Of a DNA stretch of 11,425 nucleotides, positions 1 to 5,461 are shown one piece after another. A program made the translations under genes and the position numbers. The stretch covers positions 1 through 11,425 of the forward strand of contig NZ_JBHSEF010000020.1 of NCBI RefSeq assembly GCF_042649045.1, written 5' to 3'. Under the pieces are notes generated by a model. It searched no databases, had not been told where the DNA came from, and saw nothing but the letters and a program-made list of their open reading frames with translations. Numbering within the stretch: the stretch's first letter is position 1; every line of letters starts with the position of its first letter. This stretch comes from Chryseomicrobium palamuruense. GTDB lineage: Bacteria > Bacillota > Bacilli > Bacillales_A > Planococcaceae.

Positions 1-17
1 AGATTCACCAGAAGTCC

Positions 18-125
18 GGATCAACTGGAAATTCTATTGGAAAGAGCTCTTACTATTAATATACGAGGGGGTATCAATGTGAAATAATTGACACATTCAA
101 ATTTATAAATCCGGTATTTCACAAA
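18..125 (+). pseudogene. Frameshifted 5' part of the glycosyltransferase
   Basis: Family-like N-terminal sequence is spread over two frames. The frame starting at 18 reads GSTGNSIGK (18-44), resembling the GxGxxxxGKA loop of this family. The frame at 46 reads ALTINIRG (46-69). The frame at 72 reads YQCEIIDTFKF onward into the 126-1076 ORF. Read together they give a continuous GK/ALTINIRG/YQCEIIDTFKF, as expected for the start of the acceptor domain. The second shift lies in a run of five G (67-71), where loss of two bases would restore the frame. The expected GH residues of the loop also seem missing. The real start codon would lie before the window. Confidence 0.55.
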
Positions 126-1076
126 ATGATATTAGAAGGTTATTTGAAAATATTAAAATTTTGTCCGAGTGTTTGGAGAAAATTGTATAACCATACTGAA
201 GAACCTCCTTGGTATATGATAATGGACCAATTTGGAACAATACTCTGTGATAAACTTTACTCTAAAATCAAAGAAAGTAGATGTATTTCATTAATTTCCG
301 TACATCCATTTTCTACAGCTATTTTGTCAAAAATGAAGAGTAAAAAAAATGTTCATATACCATTATATAGTGTAATAACTGACTTTGTATTGCATCCAGC
401 TTATTTTAGGAACGAAGTAGATGGATATTTTACGGCTTCAGACCAATTGGATTATTATTCATCAAGATATAATGTCCCTTTATCAAAGATCCACTCAACT
501 GGTATACCAATTCGTTCAATACCATCAGTAATGAAGTCTAAGTTGACGCTAAAGCATGAATTAAACTTAGACCCTGAGAAAAAAACAATATTAATCACAG
601 GCGGAGCAATTGGTTTAACCAAATTCACGATGGTATTAAAGGCTTTAAACACTCTAGAAAGAAATCTACAAATAGTATGTATAGCTGGTCATAATAAAAA
701 AGCAACAAAGAAAATTAAGCAATTAGATTGTAAACATGAAACAGTTAGTATTGGATTTACAAATAGGTTTACCGATTATTTAAGGGCGAGCGATGTTATT
801 ATCTCGAAAGCTGGCGGTTTAACAATGTCAGAGTCTTTAGTTTGTGAAACACCGATTCTGATTTATCAACCAGTTCCCGGACATGAAGAGCATAATACCC
901 AGTATTTATTGAAATATGGTGCAGCTTTGATAGCAGAAGTTTACAAAGATATACCAGTGGTGCTAGAACAGTTTCTATCTAATGAGAATTATTATGAGGA
1001 AATAATACAAAATATAAAAAAAATCCAAAAACCTAATGCTGCTAAGGAAATTATTGATAAAATAATCAATATTTAA
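126..1076 (+). CDS. UgtP/MGDG synthase-type glycosyltransferase, 5'-damaged
   Basis: GT-B fold glycosyltransferase (GT28) of the UgtP/MGDG-synthase group. Family members transfer glucose or galactose from a UDP-sugar to diacylglycerol at the inner membrane face, making glycolipids and lipoteichoic acid anchors. Visible family features are the acceptor-domain stretch YSVITDFVLHPAYF (about residues 81-94), the linker STGIPIRS (123-130) and the C-terminal donor site with SKAGGLTMSES (227-237) and YQPVPGHEEHN (246-256). B. subtilis UgtP is about 382 aa; only 316 are open here. The ATG at 126 has no ribosome binding site. The same frame continues upstream to a stop at 57, encoding GYQCEIIDTFKFINPVFHK just before the ATG, which is clearly family sequence. 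The nucleotide-independent N-terminal glycine motif lies in other frames. The gene is probably inactive, or starts elsewhere if the indels are sequencing errors. Its exact sugar and acceptor cannot be told. Confidence 0.8.
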   Translation: MILEGYLKILKFCPSVWRKLYNHTEEPPWYMIMDQFGTILCDKLYSKIKESRCISLISVHPFSTAILSKMKSKKNVHIPLYSVITDFVLHPAYFRNEVDGYFTASDQLDYYSSRYNVPLSKIHSTGIPIRSIPSVMKSKLTLKHELNLDPEKKTILITGGAIGLTKFTMVLKALNTLERNLQIVCIAGHNKKATKKIKQLDCKHETVSIGFTNRFTDYLRASDVIISKAGGLTMSESLVCETPILIYQPVPGHEEHNTQYLLKYGAALIAEVYKDIPVVLEQFLSNENYYEEIIQNIKKIQKPNAAKEIIDKIINI

Positions 1077-1350
1077 TATATAGGTCATTTAGATAAGATT
1101 CTCAGAAGAAATTAACTGGCTTATTAGGTGAAAAAATGTTTAGACAAATAGTGAATAACAAGGTTTCTAGAGTAATAATCCATATCAGTAAAATCCCTTT
1201 AAAAAATCTCATTTTGTATAAACAGAAAATGTAATAGACATATTATAAAAAAGGGATGTTAAGAATGCGGATAATTAGTTAAGGCCAGAGCTATATTGGA
1301 CATTGTGACTTCAGGATTAAAGGATAAAATTGAAAGGAGATATATTGTAA
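1077..1350. other. Intergenic stretch with no convincing gene
   Basis: Very AT-rich and broken by stops in all frames. From 1275 to 1409 the + strand has a stop-free run in the frame of 1275 (ARAILDIVTSGLKDKIERRY and so on) that ends at a TGA at 1410-1412. It looks protein-like but has no ATG and no ribosome binding site at its start, and it overlaps the better-supported small ORF at 1351. It may be a remnant or a shadow. Confidence 0.4.
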
Positions 1351-1464
1351 ATGGTCAAATTTATAAGAGAGTTTATTGGAGTTCTAAAAAATATGATTAT
1401 AGCCTTGGTTGAATTTGATTATGATAAGGCTTTAGAAGAAATGGAAAGAAGAGATAATGTATAA
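1351..1464 (+). CDS. Small ORF, 37 aa, unknown function
   Basis: An ATG at 1351 follows AAAGGAGA (1333-1340) by 10 bases and opens 37 codons ending in TAA. The product starts MVKFIREFIGVLKNMIIAL, an amphipathic or weakly hydrophobic helix, and ends with the charged tail DYDKALEEMERRDNV. No family is recognised. It stands alone between the glycosyltransferase and an IS remnant and is followed closely by an 11-bp palindrome. It could be a real small peptide gene or the last piece of a lost gene. The ribosome binding site is the main support. Confidence 0.4.
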   Translation: MVKFIREFIGVLKNMIIALVEFDYDKALEEMERRDNV

Positions 1465-1473
1465 TAAACAAAT

Positions 1474-1500
1474 ATTCTTATTATTTTTTATAATAAGAAT
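1474..1500. repeat. Perfect 11-bp inverted repeat, T5 loop
   Basis: ATTCTTATTAT and ATAATAAGAAT pair perfectly around TTTTT. It could be a hairpin closing the 37-aa ORF transcript, although no T-run follows on the + strand. It ends exactly where the IS1182-type end sequence TCAGACCGTAGAC begins, so it may be the hairpin target into which that older element inserted. Confidence 0.55.
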
Positions 1501-1511
1501 TCAGACCGTAG

Positions 1512-1558
1512 ACAACCCTCCGTTTCTGTTCCAGCTGAAATGGAGGGTTCGTTGTTTT
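1512..1558 (+). terminator. Intrinsic terminator-like hairpin at the IS1182-type end
   Basis: AACCCTCC (1514-1521) pairs with GGAGGGTT (1542-1549). Outer ACAA/TTGT bases extend the stem around a 2-base bulge, and GTTGTTTT follows. It sits beyond the 3' end of the minus-strand transposase remnant and is probably part of that element's terminal region. It would also stop + strand transcription coming from 1351. Confidence 0.55.
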
Positions 1559-1585
1559 AAAGCATTTTGCTTTGAGAGCTAGGAC

Positions 1586-1852
1586 TTACCAAGCCCAACC
1601 AGCAAGTTTACTAAGATTCATTGCAACGAAAATTAGCATCGTCTGCATGGCCACTTTTTTCAGTCCCCTAAGAGTGGTCCAACGCATACCATGCTTTTAT
1701 TTTGCATCAGCAAAGGCCCGTTCTACTGTTTCTTTGTGTTGCGCTTACAATTGCATATTTGTGTGGGCATGCCTTAGATGGATTGCCTCATCTGGGTCAT
1801 CTTCCCAAATATGTGGTTGTATCAGCTTGGTAGTATTTTGACTTTATGTGTA
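1586..1852 (-). pseudogene. IS1182-type transposase, C-terminal remnant
   Basis: The minus strand encodes the conserved end of IS1182-group (IS5-like DDE) transposases: QPHIWEDDPDEA, then KETVERAFADAK, then KHGMRWTTLRGLKKVAMQTM, ending NLSKLAGWAW and TAA at 1588-1586. Three sense codons have become TAA: in YT*SQN near the upstream break, in MQL*AQH, and in DAK*KHG. The DDE glutamate region (ETVERAFAD) is present, but the protein cannot be made. The fragment is cut at its 5' side by the IS21 element, and reading continues at 4685 on the far side. It is a dead, older element. Confidence 0.85.
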
Positions 1853-1857
1853 TGTTT

Positions 1858-1955
1858 TGATTATTGCAGAAAGAATGAGCCACTAGTGCAAACTTTTGAG
1901 CCACCTAATGCGTAGGAGAGAGCCGCCTAGTGCGGAGTAAGTGAGCCACGTAGGC
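1858..1955 (+). repeat. IS21 left end with phased subrepeats
   Basis: The tip TGATTATTGC is followed by four copies of GAGCCRC at 1877, 1898, 1920 and 1943, spaced 21, 22 and 23 bp apart. The first three are followed by a TAATGCG/TAGTGCG-like tail. Multiple terminal repeats of this kind are the binding sites of the IstA transposase in IS21 elements. Confidence 0.85.
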
Positions 1956-2036
1956 TATATAAATAAATACCTCCTTGTATAATTGAGAAGCATGCTTAAC
2001 TGCATGACATTTCTATTATAGAAGGAGGTTTTTTAT

Positions 2037-3584
2037 TTGATTAAGTGTCGGAAGATTATAGACCTTCATTTGGAGGGGATGAGTCAGCGTACAATTAGCG
2101 CGAGCACAGGCCACTCAAGGAATACAGTGTCTAGTGTAATCAATACGGCAAAAGAACGGGGTATTCAATCATTGAACGATACCATGACGGATGCCTGGCT
2201 AAATGATTTTCTGTTTCCAGAGAAACAAGCAATCGAGAAAGGGTATTACCCGGTGGACTGGGAAAAGGTTCACAAAGAACTTCAGAAGAAAAACATTACA
2301 TTAAAATTATTGCATCTTGAGTACGCTACTGAAGCACGCGAGGGAAAGAAGATTCCTTATGCTTACCGCACTTTTACTGAAAAATATGGGCATTACGCAA
2401 AGAAATATAAGACGACAATGCCAATACGACGTAAACCAGGAGAAATTATGGAAGTCGACTGGGCGGGTTCTACACTTAGCCTTCAAGATCGGGTCACAGG
2501 AGAAAAGATACCAGTCTATGTGTTTATCGCTACACTTCCATACAGTCAGTACAGTTATGTTGAAGGTTTTTTAGACATGAAATCTCAGAACTGGCTTACT
2601 GCCCACATTCATGCCTTGGAGTATTTTGGAGGAGTACCTGAAACAATGGTGCCTGATAATCTGAAAACGGGTGTGACTAAACCTCTACGAGGTGAACCAA
2701 TTTTACAGGAAGCCTACAGAGAGCTAGCTGATTTTTACCATACGGTAATAGTTCCGAGCCGTGTCCGAAAACCGAAGGATAAAGCAAGTGTTGAAGGAAC
2801 TGTTGGCTATATATCCAGGCAGATTATCGCTGCCTTACGTAATTATCCTTTCTTTCACTTGGAAGATTTGAACCACCATATTTCAGATAAGCTTAAGGAA
2901 ATCAATACTACTGCTTTTCAAAAGCGTCCAGGGTCTCGAAAAGAAGTGTTTGAAAAAGAGGAGAAGCCCTACCTTCGTCCTCTTCCACACACACGTTACA
3001 AATTGACCGAATGGAAAACAGCGAAAGTTCAACCTAACTATCACATTCAAATTGATTACATGTATTACTCCGTTCCTTATGAATACGTCCGGGAGCAGGT
3101 CGAGATTCGCTTAACACCAGATCTACTTGAATTTTACTTTAAAGATGTACGGATTGCATCTCATAAGCGGTTAAAAGGAGACATTGGGCAATATTCTACT
3201 TCTGTTGAACATATGCCTGATCATCACCGATTATATTTAGATCATAATCCAGAAAACAATCGAGTCTGGTCTAAAACTATTGGTCCTTCCATGGAGAAGT
3301 TTGTTAGTTTTATGCTAGAGCAAAACCCTGAGAAAAAAGCATTGTCTATTTTAAGCGCTCTAAGAAATATTGCGGAAAAATATGATCCAATTACGTTGGA
3401 GAAGTCGGTAGACACTTTACTCACCATATCTAGTAACCCTACCCTTTCTGTTCTTAAGAGCATACTAGACCGACAGAATAAAAGGATTCCGCCGGAATCC
3501 TCTACCGAAAAATCAAAAAGTATGGCCAATGATTATGGATTTGTTCGTGGTGCAGCTTATTTTGGGAAGGAGCGTTCAAAATGA
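2037..3584 (+). CDS. istA: IS21 family transposase IstA
   Basis: DDE recombinase that binds the element ends and performs cut/strand transfer with the IstB ATPase. The 515 aa match the family length. An N-terminal helix-turn-helix covers about residues 5-45 (GMSQRTISASTGHSRNTVSS). The catalytic core follows, with D141 in VDWAG, D207 in VPDNLKTG and E253 in KASVEGTVG; the last two are 45 residues apart, as usual for the family. The C-terminal beta-rich domain (MYYSVPYEYV, about 341-350) is present. The start is TTG at 2037, placed 8 bases after GAAGGAGG (2021-2028); the next ATG (2079) would cut into the HTH. The stop TGA (3582-3584) overlaps the ATG of the original istB start (ATGA), so the two are translationally coupled. 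No frame damage is seen. Confidence 0.95.
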   Translation: MIKCRKIIDLHLEGMSQRTISASTGHSRNTVSSVINTAKERGIQSLNDTMTDAWLNDFLFPEKQAIEKGYYPVDWEKVHKELQKKNITLKLLHLEYATEAREGKKIPYAYRTFTEKYGHYAKKYKTTMPIRRKPGEIMEVDWAGSTLSLQDRVTGEKIPVYVFIATLPYSQYSYVEGFLDMKSQNWLTAHIHALEYFGGVPETMVPDNLKTGVTKPLRGEPILQEAYRELADFYHTVIVPSRVRKPKDKASVEGTVGYISRQIIAALRNYPFFHLEDLNHHISDKLKEINTTAFQKRPGSRKEVFEKEEKPYLRPLPHTRYKLTEWKTAKVQPNYHIQIDYMYYSVPYEYVREQVEIRLTPDLLEFYFKDVRIASHKRLKGDIGQYSTSVEHMPDHHRLYLDHNPENNRVWSKTIGPSMEKFVSFMLEQNPEKKALSILSALRNIAEKYDPITLEKSVDTLLTISSNPTLSVLKSILDRQNKRIPPESSTEKSKSMANDYGFVRGAAYFGKERSK

Positions 3585-3619
3585 ATGAGGAAACTTTACG
3601 TAAACTATCTGAAATGTAA
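3581..3619 (+). pseudogene. istB: Cut-off N-terminus of istB
   Basis: Twelve codons, MNEETLRKLSEM, then TAA. They are in the same frame as the main IstB ORF and match the usual start of IstB proteins, where LRKL is followed closely by LGGMA. The ATG overlaps the istA stop (ATGA), and AAGGAG (3568-3573) lies 7 bases upstream, so this is the true translation start. A single base change at the TAA would restore a 250-aa IstB. Confidence 0.75.
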
Positions 3620-4333
3620 ATGGGAGGTATGGCAGATATCTATCAACAACAAAGCCAAAACAGGGATTATCAAACTATGGATTTTGATGATCGCTTTCAG
3701 CTTTTAGTAGATCATGAGTATGATCGCAGACGTTCAAATAAGTTAGAGCGACTCATCAGACAGGCTACATTGAATGAACCATCAGCAGCTGTTGAAGATA
3801 TTGAATATCATTCGGACCGTAAACTGAACAAGCAACTCATCTTAGAACTCGCTACCGGAAACTATATTCAGCGACACCATAATATTATCCTTATGGGCGC
3901 TTCAGGTAACGGTAAAACATGGATCGCAAACGCCTTTGGTGTTCAAGCATGTCGACAGTTTTATAACGTTAAATATATCCGTCTTCCAGAGTTGTTAGAT
4001 GAATTGACTGTGGCTAAATATGAAGCAGACGGCAGCTTTCGAAAGTTAATTCAAAAATATAGAAAAATAGATGTATTGATATTGGATGAATGGTTATTAA
4101 CCGAGTTGCCAGAAGACCATGTGATGCTTGTCTTAGAGATTATTGAATCAAGGCTCAAAAGAGCTTCTACTATCTTTTGTTCACAGTTTTCCCCTGAAGG
4201 ATGGCACGCTAAATTAGGACAAGCTCAAGTAGCAGATGCCATTCTTGATCGAATTATTCATGATTCCTATCACATTATGGTAGATGGAGAGATTTCAATG
4301 AGGGAACGCCATGGATTGGTAGGAACATCATGA
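3620..4333 (+). CDS. istB: IS21 family helper ATPase IstB, 5' stop codon
   Basis: AAA+ ATPase of the DnaC/IstB type that assembles on target DNA and activates the IstA transposase. Walker A is GASGNGKT (93-100 of the ORF) and Walker B is VLILDEW (152-158); the C-terminal CSQFSPEGWH and RERHG motifs are typical. The family N-terminus, MNEETLRKLSEM, is encoded at 3581-3616, overlapping the istA stop as ATGA, but the 13th codon is TAA (3617-3619). An ATG follows immediately in the same frame (TAAATGGGAGGTATG). Translation could resume by reinitiation, giving 237 aa that keep all ATPase motifs but lose the first dozen residues. Otherwise istB is a pseudogene. Confidence 0.9.
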   Translation: MGGMADIYQQQSQNRDYQTMDFDDRFQLLVDHEYDRRRSNKLERLIRQATLNEPSAAVEDIEYHSDRKLNKQLILELATGNYIQRHHNIILMGASGNGKTWIANAFGVQACRQFYNVKYIRLPELLDELTVAKYEADGSFRKLIQKYRKIDVLILDEWLLTELPEDHVMLVLEIIESRLKRASTIFCSQFSPEGWHAKLGQAQVADAILDRIIHDSYHIMVDGEISMRERHGLVGTS

Positions 4334-4533
4334 TTCCTATAGAAGTGGAGAACCGTATTGTCAAGCATTTCTTTCATCACTTTCTTCCTGAAGAGGTAAT
4401 GGAGCAAATAATAGAACTACTTTTGCCCATCTGTTTAGGAATTAATGAAGATGACATGTTAGATGCGGATGAGCTTGTCAGACAAGCTGTTTTAATTATA
4501 GAATCACGGTTAGAAGGAAAGAGTTTCAAGTAA
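4330..4533 (+). CDS. Third IS21 ORF, 67 aa, unknown function
   Basis: The ATG overlaps the istB stop (ATGA at 4330-4333), so it is coupled to istB as istB was to istA. The product is small, acidic and helical: EVENRIVKHFFHHFLPEEVM, then IIELLLPICLGINEDD, and an end rich in charged residues. No enzyme motif or membrane segment is evident. It lies inside the element ends and before the element's terminator, so it moves with the IS. Most IS21 members have only istA and istB. A role in regulation or in partnering IstB is a guess. Confidence 0.7.
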   Translation: MIPIEVENRIVKHFFHHFLPEEVMEQIIELLLPICLGINEDDMLDADELVRQAVLIIESRLEGKSFK

Positions 4534-4540
4534 CTGAACG

Positions 4541-4573
4541 GCCATCGAAGCAACTGAAATCGATGGCTTTTTT
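4541..4573 (+). terminator. Intrinsic terminator of the IS21 operon
   Basis: GCCATCGA (4541-4548) and TCGATGGC (4560-4567) form a perfect 8-bp stem followed by six T. It lies 8 bases after the stop of the 67-aa ORF and ends the istA-istB-orf3 transcript before the right end. Confidence 0.9.
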
Positions 4574-4590
4574 AAATATTTGTAAGTACT

Positions 4591-4679
4591 GGCTCCCTGT
4601 CTTGCATTAAGTGGCTCTATCTTCCGCAATTGGTGGCTCCAAACTCCGCACTGCTGGCTTTTTCCTACCGCAATACTCA
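4591..4679 (-). repeat. IS21 right end with phased subrepeats
   Basis: A mirror image of the left end: GGCTC at 4591, 4613 and 4635 and GGCTT at 4656, spaced 22, 22 and 21 bp, then the tip GCAATACTCA. Read on the minus strand it aligns with the left end across four subrepeats. The outermost copy has AGCCAGC in place of GAGCCAC. Confidence 0.85.
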
Positions 4680-4684
4680 TGTTT

Positions 4685-4890
4685 GGAGTAAAGGTCCATT
4701 TTAACAGATTGTAGGGCTAGATGCGTACTGTCTAAAAGCTTTTTCCATGACCTACTCTGTCTTTGTTTATTTCCTTATCCAATTGTGCTTGATACCACCT
4801 TGTTTTTACATTCACGACTTCTTTCGTAAATTTCTTTTTATTGGCGTTGGCTTTAAAATGAGTCGAATCGATAAAGGCTACAGATGAAAC
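4685..4890 (-). pseudogene. IS1182-type transposase, central remnant
   Basis: The minus strand from 4890 reads SVAFIDSTHFKANANKKKF, then VNVKTRWYQAQLDKEINKDR and GHGK. This is the region around the first catalytic aspartate (FIDSTH) of IS1182-group transposases. After HGK the frame shifts and jumps to QYASSPTIC*NGPLLQTYT, which corresponds to the cysteine-rich YKSDP-C-CPLL-CTQS segment normally much further along. An internal deletion of well over 100 residues therefore predates the IS21 insertion. The N-terminal part (about 150 residues before FIDSTH) is absent. Confidence 0.8.
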
Positions 4891-4938
4891 TTAAGTAGTT
4901 CAGTTTTGGAGTGCAAACTAAGAAAAAACAATATTTTT

Positions 4939-4977
4939 AGCATACGAATTCGTAACACATTTCGTATGCTCTTTTTT
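4939..4977 (+). terminator. Intrinsic terminator
   Basis: AGCATACGAA (4939-4948) pairs perfectly with TTCGTATGCT (4961-4970) around a 12-base loop, followed by CTTTTTT. No gene on the + strand directly precedes it now, so it is probably left over from a gene lost when the IS elements entered. Confidence 0.7.
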
Positions 4978-5461
4978 GTTGATATAATAACGATTTATTC
5001 ACTTTTAACGGTGTTTTCACACCCTAATTCGTATACCTTTTCAATACAATGAAATATATATTGTAGTCATGTGATTTATGTAGCGAATTCGCTTGCGAAT
5101 TACAGCAAAAAACCATAACGGATTTTATCCATTATGGTACATTCATTCTCTTATAGGGAATAAAATCCATAAGAAATTCGCTGTTTGAAAGGTGACTCTT
5201 TCTCAACTAAAGCCCCCTATAGTTTAAGTGAAACATTTCACAAACTTTTTAAAACAAAATTAATGAAAGTAACCATAGTCAGCTTTTACCCATTTTTTAT
5301 GCATATACTCTTTTAATTACATCAAGCATAAAAAGGCGAAGTCTTTTATCTCCGACTTTTCAATATTAAACAAAATTTCAGCAAAAAAATACCACTCTTT
5401 ATCCTTCAAAAAATTATAACAACTACTCCAGCAGCATGTAGTTCTAAAAATTTCAAAATAA
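4978..5461. other. Gene-poor spacer with hairpins and repeated AATTCG motifs
   Basis: No supported gene. It holds GGTGTTTTCACACC (5010-5023), the palindrome-rich GTAGCGAATTCGCTTGCGAATTAC at 5080-5103 (AGCGAATTCGCT inside it), a terminator for the minus strand (separate entry) and the dyad GTGAAACATTTCAC (5228-5241). On the minus strand several short stop-free runs read protein-like, for example KVNKSLLYQQKRAYEMCYEF (about 5003 down to 4944), suggesting an intergenic repeat or gene residue. The possible 60-codon minus ORF at 5317-5499 overlaps the mgtE end and has no support. Confidence 0.5.
5107..5137 (-). terminator. Minus-strand intrinsic terminator downstream of mgtE
   Basis: Read on the minus strand, CCATAATGGA and TCCGTTATGG (5137-5128 and 5122-5113) pair with one mismatch around a 5-base loop, followed by six T (5112-5107). 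It lies about 325 bases past the mgtE stop with no other minus-strand gene between. Confidence 0.65.

Larger units (their letters stand above)
1858..4679 (+). mobile_element. Complete IS21-family insertion sequence (2822 bp)
   Basis: The left end TGATTATTGC and right end GCAATACTCA are inverted (TG...CA), and the match continues through about 85 bp of each end with scattered differences. The 5-bp sequence TGTTT flanks both sides (1853-1857 and 4680-4684), a target duplication of normal IS21 size. Inside are istA, istB and a third small ORF, all on the + strand and all overlapping or closely coupled, then a terminator. The element sits inside an already decayed IS1182-type transposase gene. 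Removing one TGTTT copy and the element rejoins that gene's reading frame. The intact ends and duplication suggest a fairly recent insertion, although istB carries a stop codon. Confidence 0.93.

Noticed and set aside
1572..1841. 89-codon + strand ORF
   Set aside because: It is the shadow of the IS1182-type transposase remnant, whose real family sequence is on the minus strand; no ribosome binding site.
1858..1955. Subrepeats as a CRISPR-like array
   Set aside because: Units are short, degenerate and mirrored at the other end of an IS21 element; there are no unique spacers of CRISPR size and no cas genes.
2317..2574. 85-codon ORF inside istA, and the antisense ORF at 3242-3529
   Set aside because: Out-of-frame shadows of istA, which carries all the family motifs.
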